A stretch of 64,000 nt of DNA from Nostoc linckia FACHB-104 (GTDB taxonomy: Bacteria; Cyanobacteriota; Cyanobacteriia; Cyanobacteriales; Nostocaceae). The DNA lies in contig NZ_JACJQJ010000049.1 of assembly GCF_014696615.1 (NCBI RefSeq), positions 1 to 64,000 on the forward strand, given 5' to 3'. Made by a program: the position numbers and the translations under genes. Each line of letters opens with the position of its first letter. Positions within the stretch are counted from its first letter, which is position 1. Below are positions 18,536 through 29,463 of this stretch, in pieces. The notes below the pieces were generated by a model that was not told the DNA's origin, did not search any database, and was given only the letters and a program-made list of their open reading frames with translations.

Positions 18536-19252
18536 CCGGTATTTAACATCTTCGGCAATAAACTTGCCATATTCATATTTTGATTCTGGCTCAAACTGAT
18601 AGATACCAACGCTATTAGCACCCCCAAAGTCAAAGACAATGAGAGTGCTTGACAGCTTTATACTTAGGGTCTTTATAATGGCTGACCCCATTAAAAATGA
18701 GAGGTTTTATTGTTTATTTACAATCTCATGCAATTAAACATTATTTTTAATACTTAATATTTTCTTTATCTTTTGCCTTTGAGAAATGGTTTCTCATGGC
18801 TGTTTTATTATCTGACATCACCAATCACCTTCAATAGACTGACTTTCACTTGTGGATGAGTCTAATTCAGTTCGCTCGCTAGGCTGCACATGAGTTATCA
18901 CAGCCTAAGCTTAGATTAAAAATTCTTCATAATCTGTAATAATAAAATGATTAGACATCAATCTCATCTGGAAAAGATTGTTGCAACACATCAAACATCT
19001 GCAGGGGCGCAAAGCTTTGCGCTCCTCTTTATATCCTGACTTGTCAATAGTGTTGACGGATGACAGATAACTGTTGACTGGAAAGAGAGATTTTCATGCG
19101 TGCTGGTGTACGCAGTTCATGAAGACTGTTGGGTTGATCGGTGATGCGGTTATGATTAGTAACTTTGTGCGGAAAGCTAGAGAATCTTCTCCTTTGCGTC
19201 CTCTAATCCCTCTGCTGCTTCAGCATAAGTCTCTAACCGAAGGGCTACCAAA
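18536..19252. other. Intergenic region between kinase fragment and intact kinase
   Basis: No supported gene. The minus-strand frame 18479-18691 encodes a protein-like FDFGGANSVGIYQFEPES stretch of unknown origin, which may be debris of another gene. A perfect 16-bp palindrome GCGCAAAGCTTTGCGC lies at 19007-19022 inside a longer AGGGGCGCAAAG hairpin. Confidence 0.45.
19003..19026. repeat. Palindromic AGGGGCGCAAAG hairpin
   Basis: The 24-bp imperfect palindrome is centred on AAGCTT. Related small palindromes occur at 30801-30822 and in the core of the MITE-like element at 26306-26329, so this is a dispersed hairpin family. Confidence 0.6.
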
Positions 19253-22200
19253 TTACAAGGGAATTTCGATGACAAATTCTGTACCTTCATCCAGAACAGA
19301 GTTACAGCTTAAACGCCCATTGTGGGTTTGTTCAACAATTTGACGCGCGATCGCTAATCCTAATCCCGTACCTTTACCAACTTCTTTGGTGGTAAAAAGA
19401 TGGTCAAAGATGCGATCGCGAATTGACTCTGGCATTCCCGGGCCGTTATCTTTGATGGCAATTATAGCCATGCGTCCATCAGGTGAAATATCTGTGCAAA
19501 TTGTAATTTGCTGAGGATGGGCTTCTAAATCAGCAAAAGAGTGTCCCTCGCTAGCTGTATCTAAGGCATCAATTGCATTACTCAAAATATTCATAAATAC
19601 TTGATTAAGTTGCCCTAAAAAGCATTTAACTTGCGGTAAATTACCATAATCTTTGATTACCTGAATGGCTGGGCGTTTTTCGGAAGCTTTCAAGCGATAT
19701 TTCAAAATCAAAAGTGTACTTTCAATCCCCTCATGGAGATTGCAAGCAACTTTTTCGGCTGTGTCTGCCCGCGAGAAGGTACGCAAACTGGTGCTAATAT
19801 CTTTGATGCGTTCAGATGCAACTTTCATTGAACCCACCAGCTTGGGTAAATCTTCCCTGAGAAATTCTAAATCAATCTCTTCGGCATGATCGGTAACTGC
19901 GGGGGCGATAGTAGGGTTATTTTCTTGCAACAATTGCAGATGGGTAAGTAAGTCTTGGATATACTGTTCAGTATTGTTAAGGCTACCTTTAAGAAAGCCT
20001 ACAGGATTGTTAATTTCGTGGGCTACCCCTGCAACTAAATTACCTAAAGAAGCCATTTTCTCGTTTTGCACCATTTGCAGCTGTGTGTGCTTGAGTTGCT
20101 GTAGCATCTGTTCCAACTTTTGGGCATAATCTTGAGCTTGTTGGTAAAGATGGGCATTTTCTAGGGAGATGGCAGCTTGGGTACATAATAGTTGGATAAC
20201 TTCCGTGCGATCGCGAGTAAAGGCGGCGATCGTTAATTGATTTTCTAAATACAATAAGCCAATTAATTTGCCCTGATGCCAAATCGGTGTACACATCACA
20301 CTTTTAGGTTGTTGCTGCATCAGATAAGGATCAGCGATAAAATCAGTTTGAGAAGTTGCATCATCCAAAACTACAGTTTTACCGCTTCGTTTGACGTAAT
20401 TTATCAATGTTTCTGGAATGGCTTGACTAATTTCTAATGGCACAGTTTGCTGATTTGTACCTTCATTTGTGGTAGCAATTGCCTCAATTAGCCAATTTCC
20501 ATCTCTGATTGCTAATAAAACTGCCTTTTTTGCACCCGCATTTGTCATCAATACTTCCATGAGGGTATTGAGCAATTTTTCTAGTTCAATTTCACTAGAT
20601 AAAGCTTGTGAGGCTTTAAAAATAGTGCCAAAATCGAGATTTTTAGAAATACTGCTACTGCTACTAGATCTAGTAGTTTGGATAGTTTGATGGAGATATG
20701 AAGAAGCATCAATAGTAGAAATGTAGGTTTCGCTAAGTTGGAAGCGATAACTTTGTGCTTGTAATATCGGAAGGAGCAGATCAGGATAGCGTTTTTCTAA
20801 GTCATAAATTTTGGTCTTTGCACCCCAATGAGCATAGCAGTAGTAAGCTTCTTGCATATAGACTTGAGCCAACTTATGTTTACCCCATTCCAAATAGAAC
20901 TGGGCTGTAAGTTCATTAGCTAGTGCGGCTTCTTGTAAGTAATGATTTTCTTTAGCTAAGGTAATAGCGCGATCATAATATTCAATAGCTTCAGCTTTTT
21001 GCCCCAATACTCGATGTTTTTCAGCTAACACCAAATCGTATTTATGCTGGAAATTCATCGGTGCAAACTTGGCTTGCAACTGTAATTTTTGCTGATTTTC
21101 ATTAACCCGTAATAGCAGTTGAGCTTGAGTTGATGGTTCAGCCATTGGGTAAGCAGCAAGACAAGACAAAGAAGCATAAAAGTAGAAAACTGGCACAGAT
21201 AGCAATCCTGCACCACCTTTGAGATAATGTTCTCCTTGATCTGCATTTTTAACAGCCTCAGGAATGTTCTTAAAAAGATAAGCGAGCATTAACTTGTTCA
21301 GAAAGAATACATGAATTGCTAACTCATCGTTTTCTTCCAGGAGAGTCAACAAAAGTCCTTTTTCATCGCAATATTCTCCAATCATGTAATCTGGATTATC
21401 ATGATTTTTTGTTAAATTATTAGTAGTTTGTGCAAGAATATTCGCCCAATTCAAAAAATTGTTGCTATTAGCAAAGTTAGACTTATATACTCGTATATCT
21501 TCTAGCAGATTTTCTAGAACACCTACACCACTTAAGTAAGTATAAAAAAGTTTGAAAAACATCGAGACCAACACATGCACAAAATCGCCAGTCTCTAAGC
21601 CAATAGTATAAGATTGCTGTAATAAGGAAATCGCCTGACTCACATGGTGCTGATTGTATTCGTTGAAGGCGGCCACCTTCATAATAGTCATACTTTCGAC
21701 AGATTTCGCTTGAAATAAATCCACAATTAATAAAGCTAGCTGACCAAATTTGTAGCCTTCTTCAAGCTTATTTAATACTGTATTAACTACAATGCCAAAA
21801 TCTGCATATCCTGGTGCTGAAAGTGGTGCATTGCCGTATTTGAGCGATAAACTTACTTCTTCACAAGCAATAATGGGAAACAGATAAGGAGCAGCTTGGT
21901 GAATAGAAGGAACAATACTATTCATAATCCGCAAAGCCACCAAAGCTTTAGTATCCTTCATTACAGGCAGCTGCACTAAATCTAAAATATTTCTGCCTGC
22001 TAATGTACCGAGAGTATTTTCTACTTGTTGCTGAATATCTAAAGGTGTGACTGATTCAGGTAGAGTCACCCCCAGTTCTTGAAGAATTTCTCGCCCAGTG
22101 GCGATCGCTTGCAGTTGTTGTCCCTGTACCTGATAAGCATGGAGTTTAATTTCATAAACCTTGGCTTGATCGAGTAATGAGGTTGCTTGTTGCAAGACAA

Positions 22201-24712
22201 TCTGAATTAAAGATTCCATCAGGGGAAATTCTTTGTTGAGAAAAGCCGATTCCGCCGCTTCTTCGTATAAATTGCGCGTTAGTTCATAGGCATTTTCCCA
22301 ACTATTAGTTTTTAATAACTGAATTCCCTGATTGAAGTAATAAACTGCTGCACTATAAGCAGTAGATTCTTTAGCTTTACAACCAACTCTCAAATTTAAC
22401 TGTGCTAATTGTTGACGTTCATCGGGCTGGGTAATGATTTCCAAACCACAATTCAACTGATTCACAATCTCAAAAATTTTCTCTTCTTGCTCTGCTATAG
22501 GAGTATTTACTAAAAGTAACCGACCTATTTTTAAGTGAGTGGATTGTTTCTCTACTTCTGGAATTAGATAGTAAGCTGCTTGCTGCACCCGGTCATGTAG
22601 GAATTTATAATTTGGAGTTTGAAAGTGGTAACTACTCAATATTTGAGATTCAGCATGATTTCCATGATCTTGAAATAATTTATAAACTTCATTTTTTGGT
22701 AAGATTAACCCAGCTTGTAAAGCTGGCCATAAATCAACAGCAGTCTCTACTTGCGATTTTTGATAAACAATAGCTAGTGTTCCCAAGTCAAAAGAGTTGC
22801 CAATACAAGCAGCTAGTTTTAAAGCATTCTGAGTTAGCTGAGGTAATTTCTGTAACTGTATCGCCATCAACTCAACCACATTATCTGTCAAAGATAATGT
22901 GTTAACCTCAGCAATATCACATTGCCAATAACCCTTTTCTAAATTAAAGCTAATTAGTCTATCTTCATATAATGCCTTAAGAAATTGATGATTAAAAAAA
23001 GGATTACCTTTAGTTTTTTGATAAACTAGCTTAGTCAAAGATAAAGCCATTTCTGCGGAACAACTGAGTGTATCTGCTATCAGTTGATTAATTTGAGATA
23101 TTTTGAGTGGTGTTAAAACGATAGTGTTAAAAATTCTCTGGGTCTGATTTTTACCAATTTCATTTAAAGTCTCCATTAAAGGATGAGCAGGAAATACTTC
23201 GTTGTCACGATAAGCGCCAATCAATAATAGATAGCCATGATGGTTTTCTTCAATCAATAGCTCTATTAACTTTAACGAAGCGCTATCTGCCCATTGCAAA
23301 TCATCAATAAATATGACTAGAGGATGTTTTTTTGTAGTAAAGGTAGCAATGAAATTTTGAAACAATAAATTGAAGCGATTTTGCTCTGCATTTCCTCCCA
23401 ATTGGGCTACAGGTGGTTGCACACCAATAATTTGTTCTAGTTCCGGAATTACATCCACAATTACCTGGGCATTATCACCCAAAGCTTTGAGGATTTGAGT
23501 TTTCCAGATTTGCAGTTGTGCGTCACTTTCAGACAGCAATTGTCCCATCAAATCGCGCAGAGCTTGCACAAAAGCAGAGAAGGGGATATTCCGATTAAAT
23601 TGGTCAAATTTACCTTTAATAAAATAACCCCGTTGACGTACAATCGGCTTATGAATTTCATTGACAACTGCAGTTTTCCCAATTCCCGAAAAGCCAGCAA
23701 CTAATATCATTTCTGTATTACCATTGCTAACTCTCTCAAAGGCATTTAACAGCGCTTCTACTTCAGTTTGCCGACCATAAAGTTTATCAGGAATGATAAA
23801 GCGATCACACAAATCTCTTTGTGCAATTGGGAAGCTATCAATTTTCCCCGTTGTCTTCAGTTGCTCATAGCATTTTTCTAAATCATATTTCAGACCTAAT
23901 GCACTCTGATAGCGCTCTTCCGCATTCTTCGCCATCAGTTTCATGACTATCTCACCCAGAACTGACGGAATCAATTCCCCATTTTTGAATTTTGAATTTT
24001 GAATTTTGAATTGATTTGGTTGTTTGGCAATATGACAATGTACCATCTCCATCATGTCATTTGATTGAAATGGTAATTCTCCGGTCAGCAATTCGTAAAA
24101 AGTTACGCCTAAAGAGTAAAAATCAGTGCGGTAATCAATACCGCGATTCATTCTCCCCGTTTGTTCTGGAGATAAATAGCCCAAAGTTCCTTCCAAGACA
24201 TTGGGACTCATCAAAGTTTGAGTTTCTCGTGGTAGTAACGATGCAATACTAAAGTCAATTAAGCGAATTTCACGAGTTTCGGGATTAACTAAAATATTCG
24301 CAGGTTTAATATCTTTATGAATGATGCGATGACGATAGATAACATCTAAGATATTGCAAAGAGCGATCGCAATCTTCAAAAACTCCAGCAAACAACCTAC
24401 AACTTCCCCCCTATCCCACCACAAGTTAAGCGCAATTCCTCCAAAGTCCTCCATCACTAATGCATAAGCATTCTGATAGGGTTCTAGGCTATAGGTTTGC
24501 ACTACAAGAGGAGATTGAAGATTCTTGGCAATGGTATACTGATTGCGAAACTGCACCATTTCGCTGAAAGTAGGATAAAGATTTTTCAGTAGCTTAATCG
24601 CCACAGGTTGATGGTCAGCCTCTCGATACCCACGATAAACCAGCGTTCTCGAGCCATTGTAAATTTCTTCGCTGATACGATAACCAGGGATAATAACTTC
24701 CGTGCTAACCAT
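19253..24712 (-). CDS. Hybrid Ser/Thr kinase - AAA ATPase - GAF - histidine kinase (HstK type)
   Basis: From the ATG at 24712 the protein has 1819 residues; the longer frame to 24868 runs into STRR repeats and is rejected. Domains in order: a Ser/Thr protein kinase (about 8-270; VAIKLLKN lysine, [14 protein letters not shown] catalytic loop, DFS in place of DFG); an AAA/STAND ATPase (Walker A GFSGIGKT near 340, Walker [13 protein letters not shown]); a long helical TPR-like region; a GAF domain (about 1370-1520); HisKA with phospho-acceptor His in HEINNPVGF (near 1563); and HATPase_c with DNGPGMPE and [11 protein letters not shown]. HstK proteins in Anabaena share this layout. No response regulator is adjacent. 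The upstream gene is divergent. Confidence 0.92.
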   Translation of the reverse strand: MVSTEVIIPGYRISEEIYNGSRTLVYRGYREADHQPVAIKLLKNLYPTFSEMVQFRNQYTIAKNLQSPLVVQTYSLEPYQNAYALVMEDFGGIALNLWWDRGEVVGCLLEFLKIAIALCNILDVIYRHRIIHKDIKPANILVNPETREIRLIDFSIASLLPRETQTLMSPNVLEGTLGYLSPEQTGRMNRGIDYRTDFYSLGVTFYELLTGELPFQSNDMMEMVHCHIAKQPNQFKIQNSKFKNGELIPSVLGEIVMKLMAKNAEERYQSALGLKYDLEKCYEQLKTTGKIDSFPIAQRDLCDRFIIPDKLYGRQTEVEALLNAFERVSNGNTEMILVAGFSGIGKTAVVNEIHKPIVRQRGYFIKGKFDQFNRNIPFSAFVQALRDLMGQLLSESDAQLQIWKTQILKALGDNAQVIVDVIPELEQIIGVQPPVAQLGGNAEQNRFNLLFQNFIATFTTKKHPLVIFIDDLQWADSASLKLIELLIEENHHGYLLLIGAYRDNEVFPAHPLMETLNEIGKNQTQRIFNTIVLTPLKISQINQLIADTLSCSAEMALSLTKLVYQKTKGNPFFNHQFLKALYEDRLISFNLEKGYWQCDIAEVNTLSLTDNVVELMAIQLQKLPQLTQNALKLAACIGNSFDLGTLAIVYQKSQVETAVDLWPALQAGLILPKNEVYKLFQDHGNHAESQILSSYHFQTPNYKFLHDRVQQAAYYLIPEVEKQSTHLKIGRLLLVNTPIAEQEEKIFEIVNQLNCGLEIITQPDERQQLAQLNLRVGCKAKESTAYSAAVYYFNQGIQLLKTNSWENAYELTRNLYEEAAESAFLNKEFPLMESLIQIVLQQATSLLDQAKVYEIKLHAYQVQGQQLQAIATGREILQELGVTLPESVTPLDIQQQVENTLGTLAGRNILDLVQLPVMKDTKALVALRIMNSIVPSIHQAAPYLFPIIACEEVSLSLKYGNAPLSAPGYADFGIVVNTVLNKLEEGYKFGQLALLIVDLFQAKSVESMTIMKVAAFNEYNQHHVSQAISLLQQSYTIGLETGDFVHVLVSMFFKLFYTYLSGVGVLENLLEDIRVYKSNFANSNNFLNWANILAQTTNNLTKNHDNPDYMIGEYCDEKGLLLTLLEENDELAIHVFFLNKLMLAYLFKNIPEAVKNADQGEHYLKGGAGLLSVPVFYFYASLSCLAAYPMAEPSTQAQLLLRVNENQQKLQLQAKFAPMNFQHKYDLVLAEKHRVLGQKAEAIEYYDRAITLAKENHYLQEAALANELTAQFYLEWGKHKLAQVYMQEAYYCYAHWGAKTKIYDLEKRYPDLLLPILQAQSYRFQLSETYISTIDASSYLHQTIQTTRSSSSSSISKNLDFGTIFKASQALSSEIELEKLLNTLMEVLMTNAGAKKAVLLAIRDGNWLIEAIATTNEGTNQQTVPLEISQAIPETLINYVKRSGKTVVLDDATSQTDFIADPYLMQQQPKSVMCTPIWHQGKLIGLLYLENQLTIAAFTRDRTEVIQLLCTQAAISLENAHLYQQAQDYAQKLEQMLQQLKHTQLQMVQNEKMASLGNLVAGVAHEINNPVGFLKGSLNNTEQYIQDLLTHLQLLQENNPTIAPAVTDHAEEIDLEFLREDLPKLVGSMKVASERIKDISTSLRTFSRADTAEKVACNLHEGIESTLLILKYRLKASEKRPAIQVIKDYGNLPQVKCFLGQLNQVFMNILSNAIDALDTASEGHSFADLEAHPQQITICTDISPDGRMAIIAIKDNGPGMPESIRDRIFDHLFTTKEVGKGTGLGLAIARQIVEQTHNGRLSCNSVLDEGTEFVIEIPL
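23982..24013. repeat. TTTGAAT heptamer run inside the hybrid kinase gene
   Basis: About four TTTGAAT heptamers lie within the coding sequence. They encode the [10 protein letters not shown] stretch between the Ser/Thr kinase and AAA domains on the minus strand. The reading frame stays open, so an STRR has been tolerated in an interdomain linker. Confidence 0.8.
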
Positions 24713-24774
24713 AACCTTTGAGTAATTAAATTCAGTGAGAGGTGAATTTAGTATTCCCAAAATAAAGCGTGTCA

Positions 24775-24910
24775 TTATTGGGGACTGGGGACTGGGGACT
24801 GGGGATTGGGAGATGAGGGAGATGAGGGAGATGAGGGGGATGAGAGGAAAAGAGTAACAAACACCCAATTACCAATTACCAAATGACAAATGACAAATGA
24901 CAAATGATAA
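24775..24910. repeat. STRR block between kinase and S-formylglutathione hydrolase
   Basis: GGGGACT, GAGATGAGG and AAATGAC heptamer-like units fill the divergent gap. They generate false upstream starts for both flanking genes. Confidence 0.8.
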
Positions 24911-24917
24911 ACACCAA

Positions 24918-25760
24918 ATGACAAACCTCAAACTAATTTCCGAATCTAAAAGCTTTGGTGGTAAAGTCGGCTTTTACTCCCACCCTTCCTCAGCTTGTAA
25001 CGGGGAAATGCGCTTTGCTGTCTATCAACCACCACAGGCGAGTCAACAACCTGTACCAATTCTTTATTTTCTGGCTGGTTTAACTTGTACTGAAGAAAAT
25101 TTCATTGTCAAAGCTGGGGCGCAGCGCTACGCAGCAGAGTATGGGTTAATGTTAGTTGCGCCAGATACCAGTCCGCGCAATACAGGGATTCCCGGTGAGG
25201 ATGAAGATTGGGATTTTGGGACAGGTGCAGGTTTTTATGTGGATGCGACAACAGAACCTTGGCGATCGCACTATCAAATGTATAGTTATGTTGTCCAAGA
25301 ATTACCCGCAATCATTACCGCCAACTTTCCCGCGATCGCTGATAAACAAGGTATTTTCGGTCATTCTATGGGGGGACATGGGGCGCTAGTTTGTGCGCTG
25401 CGAAACCCCCATTTTTATAAATCAGTTTCCGCTTTTGCACCCATTACCGCACCGATGCGCTGTCCTTGGGGACAAAAAGCCTTCAGTCGTTATTTAGGAA
25501 CAAATCAAGAAGATTGGCGTAACTATGATGCTAGTGAATTAATCAAGCTAGGAGCGTATCATAGCCCCATTCTCATTGACCAAGGAACTGCTGATAAATT
25601 TTTAGCTGAACAATTGCTACCAGAAGTGTTTCAGCAAAGTTGTCAAGCCGTCAACCAACCCCTCAACTTGCGCTATCAAGAAGGCTATGACCACAGCTAC
25701 TATTTTATAGCCAGCTTGATCGAAGACCACATTCGCCATCATGCGATCGCACTGAAGTAA
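24918..25760 (+). CDS. fghA: S-formylglutathione hydrolase
   Basis: This esterase-D type serine hydrolase splits S-formylglutathione to formate and glutathione, the last step of glutathione-dependent formaldehyde removal in the cytoplasm. From the ATG at 24918 the protein has 280 residues, the usual size. An in-frame ATG 21 nt earlier lies inside AAATGAC repeats and is less likely. Seen are [24 protein letters not shown], the [15 protein letters not shown] block, the nucleophile elbow [10 protein letters not shown] (Ser near 149), DQGTADKFL (Asp near 221) and GYDHSYYF (His near 258). All triad residues are intact. No formaldehyde dehydrogenase gene is adjacent. Confidence 0.95.
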   Translation: MTNLKLISESKSFGGKVGFYSHPSSACNGEMRFAVYQPPQASQQPVPILYFLAGLTCTEENFIVKAGAQRYAAEYGLMLVAPDTSPRNTGIPGEDEDWDFGTGAGFYVDATTEPWRSHYQMYSYVVQELPAIITANFPAIADKQGIFGHSMGGHGALVCALRNPHFYKSVSAFAPITAPMRCPWGQKAFSRYLGTNQEDWRNYDASELIKLGAYHSPILIDQGTADKFLAEQLLPEVFQQSCQAVNQPLNLRYQEGYDHSYYFIASLIEDHIRHHAIALK

Positions 25761-25870
25761 GGGAGTTCCTAATAAAAGCAGGGGGAGCAGAGGAAGCAGA
25801 GGAGCAGAGGAAGTAATCTCTATCAATTATTTAATGAATTGGGAGAACAGCTTAATTGCATCGGTTAGGT

Positions 25871-26100
25871 TCTGAACTCGAAAATCCGAGCAAAAAGCTT
25901 GAACTTTCACCTTCTGAACTCGAACATCCGAGTAAAAAGCTTGAACTTCCACCTTCCGAACTCGAACATCCAAGTAAAAAGCTTGAACTTCCACCTTCTG
26001 AACTCGAACATCCAAGTAAAAAGCTCAAACTTCCACCTTCTGAACTCGAACATTCGAGTAAAAAGCTCGAACTTTCACCTTCTGAACTCGAAACTCCAAC
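25871..26100. repeat. 42-bp tandem repeat (five full copies plus a partial)
   Basis: Units of exactly 42 bp begin TCTGAACTCGAA and contain AGTAAAAAGCT. Five full copies span 25871-26080 and a sixth partial unit follows. Because 42 is a multiple of three, the array is open in two plus frames and two minus frames; one plus frame would give the 14-residue unit SELEHPSKKLELPP. There is no good start codon or signal for translation, so I call it a non-coding minisatellite. Confidence 0.85.
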
Positions 26101-26108
26101 TTCTGAGA

Positions 26109-26272
26109 CTACTTGTCGCTCAAAATTGTCCAATTACCAGAGAGAAAAAACGCAGCCCAGTACTTAGGATGCTGAGAATCGGGACTATTGAGCAATTCTA
26201 ACTGTGCAGAACGTAAAGCTTCATGCCTGCCTTGACCAGCCTTCAAGTTCTGATAATATTTCACCATTAATA
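26109..26272 (-). pseudogene. C-terminal fragment of a CHAT-domain protein
   Basis: The minus strand encodes a typical end of a CHAT (caspase-like HetF-associated TPR) domain: MVKYYQNLKAGQGRHEALRSA... followed by LNSPDSQHPKYWAAFFLSG and NWTILSDK before the stop. Only about 52 residues remain; the catalytic His and Cys regions and any TPR part are missing. Homology stops where a MITE-like element begins (26273). It is most likely a gene destroyed by deletion or insertion, because no start or upstream part is found. Confidence 0.75.
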
Positions 26273-26373
26273 ATACCAATTTGAAAAAATAATGCGACAG
26301 ATTGTAGGGGCAAGGCACTGCCTTGACCTCTAGAATATTATTGATGTGTCGCAAACATTATTTAATTTGGTAT
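26273..26373. mobile_element. MITE-like inverted-repeat element next to the CHAT fragment
   Basis: The 101-bp stretch begins ATACCAATTTGAAAAAATAATG and ends CATTATTTAATTTGGTAT in inverse orientation, with inner CGACA/TGTCG arms. The core is a small palindrome, AGGGGCAAGGCA-CTGCCTTGACCT. It has no coding capacity. It abuts the point where the CHAT homology ends. Confidence 0.6.
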
Positions 26374-26392
26374 AAAGAAATCTCAACCGCTA

Positions 26393-26905
26393 CTAGGGAC
26401 AAAATAAACTATCTCGCGTATCTCGCCCTGTAGTGGGATTAGTACCCTTTGCAACTTGACATAATTTTTTCTGCTCATCTGGACGCAGCAACACATCCGT
26501 AAAATCTGCACCATCAATAATCGCACCATCAAACTTAGTATTCGCTGCAAAAGCACCTTCTAACACCGCATTGGTCAAATTTGCTTTGATAAAACGAGCT
26601 GAATCTAAAGTAGCATTGCTGAGATCGACTCCCTCAAAATTTGCTGATTCTACATTGGCGGCGAAGAAGCTAACACCACTCAAGTTTGCACCAGAAAAGT
26701 TGCTTTTTTTGAGATTAGCTTTCGTAAAACTAGAATCTCTTAAATCTCGTCCAGAAAAATCAGCTTCTGTCAAAATTTCTTTATTGTATTGCAATGCCAA
26801 AGCTGTGGGCACAAAACCAATAATGGCGGTAATGGCAATTACTCCCCCCAGTAATACACAGAGTATACTTGTGCAAATCCTAATACTTAATTTCTTATTC
26901 ATCAT
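26393..26905 (-). CDS. Pentapeptide-repeat protein with N-terminal membrane anchor or signal peptide
   Basis: From the ATG at 26905 the protein has 170 residues. Residues 1-35 form a hydrophobic export signal or anchor (ICTSILCVLLGGVIAITAI). Residues about 45-140 are A(D/N)LxxSxF pentapeptides, e.g. ADFSGRDLRDSSFTKANLKK, which form a right-handed quadrilateral beta-helix. The last 25 residues contain CQVAKGTNPTTGRDTRDSLF, a Cys-flanked tail common in cyanobacterial pentapeptide proteins. It is probably periplasmic or thylakoid-lumenal; its role is unknown. It is divergent from yraN with only 11 bp between the starts, so the two genes have overlapping control regions. The frame extends upstream through yraN but this is not real. 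Confidence 0.85.
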   Translation of the reverse strand: MMNKKLSIRICTSILCVLLGGVIAITAIIGFVPTALALQYNKEILTEADFSGRDLRDSSFTKANLKKSNFSGANLSGVSFFAANVESANFEGVDLSNATLDSARFIKANLTNAVLEGAFAANTKFDGAIIDGADFTDVLLRPDEQKKLCQVAKGTNPTTGRDTRDSLFCP

Positions 26906-26916
26906 ATTTTTAACCA

Positions 26917-27399
26917 ATGGTGAACCCTCCTCCATCCCATTATCCCGACATTGGTGACGTAGGTGAAGATCTAGTAGCACAATGGCTGCAATCTACAGGT
27001 TGGTTAATTTTGCATCGTCGCTTTTTGTGTCGCTGGGGAGAAATCGATATTATTGCCCAATATCATGACAGTCCCACTCCAAACTCTACCTTGGCATTTG
27101 TAGAAGTCAAAACTCGTAGCCCTGGTAACTGGGATATGGGCGGAAGAAGCGCCATCACTGCAAAAAAGCAAACAAAACTTTGGCGGACTGCGGAGATATT
27201 CTTAGCTCAACACCCAGATAAAGCCGATTACCCTTGTCGGTTTGATGTGGCGATTGTCTATTGCCAAAAAATTCCCAAAAACTTTCATGAAGCGACATCT
27301 AAACCTCAAGTTTTAGCTAGTTCTGTAGTTGCGGGTTATCAGTTCCAGCTACAAGAATACATTCCCGCCGCTTTCGACTCTGTGAATGATAACGCGTAA
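26917..27399 (+). CDS. yraN: YraN family protein (UPF0102)
   Basis: The 160-residue protein belongs to the small YraN/UPF0102 family with a restriction-endonuclease-like fold. Seen are GEDLVAQWLQSTGW, RRFLCRWGEIDIIA and the FVEVKTRS core, whose acidic and Lys residues mimic a PD-(D/E)xK nuclease site, followed by TAKKQTKLWRTAEIFL and CRFDVAIV. The family is widespread and often lies near ribosome and rnhB genes, but its function in cells is not settled. The C-terminal 35 residues are lineage-specific. It starts 11 bp from the divergent pentapeptide gene. Confidence 0.93.
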   Translation: MVNPPPSHYPDIGDVGEDLVAQWLQSTGWLILHRRFLCRWGEIDIIAQYHDSPTPNSTLAFVEVKTRSPGNWDMGGRSAITAKKQTKLWRTAEIFLAQHPDKADYPCRFDVAIVYCQKIPKNFHEATSKPQVLASSVVAGYQFQLQEYIPAAFDSVNDNA

Positions 27400-27448
27400 T
27401 TGGTCACCAGCAATAGATATAATATCCCAATTACTAATGACCAATTAC
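27396..27448. terminator. Possible stem-loop between convergent genes
   Basis: GTAATTGGTCA at 27396-27406 pairs with TGACCAATTAC at 27438-27448 (11 bp) around a 31-nt loop, overlapping the yraN stop. It could end both yraN and the converging gene, but the long loop and STRR-like sequence make this uncertain. Confidence 0.35.
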
Positions 27449-27485
27449 TCAATTATTCTCTATCAATAGTAACAACCAAAGGTGA

Positions 27486-27875
27486 TTATGCTAATGTTTC
27501 GGGACAATAGCCCAATCCCCGAACAAACTGCTGCCGAAATGCTTCAATTTCCTCTCTTTCTGGGCTACCATGAGAGACTATTGCTACTTGGTAGCGACGC
27601 ATTACGTCTACAGGACACTGTCCTGCTTCCAAACTCCAAAGTGCCATTTGTACCCGCATTGGTGGTTCGTAGCTGATTCCTAATTCGTTCATAAAAGCTC
27701 GAAAATCACCATCAACCTGGGGTGACACTTGACCTTTTAGTTTTATCCTAACTACCCAACCATCAATTTGATGGATGACAGTAACGAACGAAACAGGCAT
27801 CTGGGGTCTGCCGTGCAGGTATTGAACGACCCTCAGAGTTAGACTGGCATTTGCCAGGTAATACAAGTATTCCAT
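27486..27875 (-). CDS. Conserved hypothetical cyanobacterial protein
   Basis: From the ATG at 27875 the product is 129 residues, starting MEYLYYLANASLTLRVVQYL. An upstream TTG at 27980 would give 164 residues but adds no recognisable sequence. The protein looks soluble, with alternating beta-strands (FVTVIHQIDGWVVRIKLKG) and a C-terminal helical part (SPEREEIEAFRQQFVRGLG). I do not recognise a family with a known function. It ends 86 bp from yraN and is convergent with it. Codon use and HIP1 content look normal for this genome. Confidence 0.65.
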   Translation of the reverse strand: MEYLYYLANASLTLRVVQYLHGRPQMPVSFVTVIHQIDGWVVRIKLKGQVSPQVDGDFRAFMNELGISYEPPMRVQMALWSLEAGQCPVDVMRRYQVAIVSHGSPEREEIEAFRQQFVRGLGYCPETLA

Positions 27876-28116
27876 GTTGGTGCTTGGGATCAAAGCCAAT
27901 CCTACATTCCTATATTCGTAATAAATACTAATTCCCGGTAGGGTAGAAGCCCCCGTTTTTGGATAGGGAGGTTTACCCAATTTTCATATAGGTATTTCCG
28001 TGTTACCTAATAGTATCAATCAAAAATTCAGGGAGTAAAATCGAGCCGCGATCGCCTAGAGTTGTGATGAGCAAGGAAAGCTCAAACAGGCTTAATTAAA
28101 GGCAGAATTAAATTCA

Positions 28117-29271
28117 ATGGAGCAACAATTAACACCAGCAGCTTTGACCCCAAACTCAAATAATGATGTAGTAAATACGGAATTAGACCGTTCATTATCT
28201 GCGTATGATTACGAACTACCAACCGAACTTATCGCCCAGAATCCGGCATTTCCTAGAGATAGCTCTCGGCTACTGGTAGTTAATTACCGAACTATACACC
28301 ATATTTTTCACGACCTGCCACACTTATTAAATCCCGGAGATTTACTAGTAATGAATAATACTAGTGTTATTCCGGCGCGCCTGTATGGGCGAAAAGCCAC
28401 TGGTGCGGAGATTGAAGTGTTATTGTTAGAAGAACGCCAGTATAACTGTTGGTTAGCTTTAGTCAAGCCTGGCAAACGCTTCAAACGTGGGTCGAAGATC
28501 ATTTTTGCACCAAGGGAAACGCGGGAGCTAGGAACGCAGAGCGCAAAAGAACATCATGAAGTTAATTTCCCCTTATCCCTCACAGCGACAGTTTTAGAAA
28601 CAGATCCCGCAACTGGGGGGCGAATATTGCAATTTGATGTCCCAGGGGGAGTACCCTTGGTGCAATTATTAAATGTATTTGGAGAAGTTCCTTTACCACC
28701 ATACATCACAGCCTCCGAAGCTACCGACGAACAGTATCAAACTGTTTATGCCAAACATCCAGGCGCGATCGCCGCACCAACAGCGGGGCTACACTTTACC
28801 CCCGAATTATTGGAAAAGTTGCGCGATCGCGGCATTAATCAAGCTTTCATTACATTACACGTGGGTGTAGGCACATTTCGCCCTGTAGAAGTAGAAGATG
28901 TCACTACCCACCAAATGCATGAAGAATGGATAGAAGTACCCGCCGCTACAGTAGAGCAAATTCGCGCCACAAAAGCCGCAGGCGGTAGAGTAATTGCGGT
29001 AGGTACAACAGCAGTCAGATCCTTAGAAGGAGCCGCTCAATCTGGAGAATTACAACCATTCTGTGGCAAAACAAACCTCTTTATTTACCCTGGATACCAA
29101 TGGCGAGTAGTAGATGGTCTAATTACTAATTTTCACCTGCCACGCTCCAGTTTATTAATGCTAGTGAGTGCTTTAATTGGTAGAGAAAGATTGCTCAATA
29201 TCTACCAAGAAGCGATCGCTGCTCGATATCGTTTCTATTCCTTTGGTGATGCCATGTTAATTTTGCCATAA
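28117..29271 (+). CDS. queA: tRNA preQ1(34) S-adenosylmethionine ribosyltransferase-isomerase
   Basis: QueA moves the ribosyl part of S-adenosylmethionine onto preQ1 at tRNA position 34, giving epoxyqueuosine. The 384-residue protein has an N-terminal extension of about 25 residues before the conserved [28 protein letters not shown]. Further blocks are [77 protein letters not shown] and [16 protein letters not shown] cyanobacterium-type insertion of about 30 residues ([17 protein letters not shown]) lies after GSKIIFAP. It acts in the cytoplasm. No other queuosine gene is nearby. Confidence 0.96.
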   Translation: MEQQLTPAALTPNSNNDVVNTELDRSLSAYDYELPTELIAQNPAFPRDSSRLLVVNYRTIHHIFHDLPHLLNPGDLLVMNNTSVIPARLYGRKATGAEIEVLLLEERQYNCWLALVKPGKRFKRGSKIIFAPRETRELGTQSAKEHHEVNFPLSLTATVLETDPATGGRILQFDVPGGVPLVQLLNVFGEVPLPPYITASEATDEQYQTVYAKHPGAIAAPTAGLHFTPELLEKLRDRGINQAFITLHVGVGTFRPVEVEDVTTHQMHEEWIEVPAATVEQIRATKAAGGRVIAVGTTAVRSLEGAAQSGELQPFCGKTNLFIYPGYQWRVVDGLITNFHLPRSSLLMLVSALIGRERLLNIYQEAIAARYRFYSFGDAMLILP

Positions 29272-29463
29272 GCGAAGGGGCAGGGGGCAGGGAGATGAGG
29301 GGGCAAGGGGATAAAGAGAAGTAACAAATACCAAACATCCCATTACCCAATTACCCAAGTAAATCACTACTGTAAAATCTTTATTTTTGACTTTTAATTT
29401 TTCATGTTGTGGTGGGTACTCTGACTAATAAGGATCTAAGGAACAAGTAGAGGCCTGCCACTC

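Noticed and set aside
24713-24868. Upstream extension of the hybrid kinase
   Set aside because: The first 52 codons come from GGGGACT/GAGATGAGG repeats; the kinase domain begins just after the ATG at 24712.
25856-26167. 103-codon plus-strand frame with SELEHPSKKLELPP repeats
   Set aside because: Product of the 42-bp tandem repeat, starts at a TTG, and other frames are open too; no evidence of translation.
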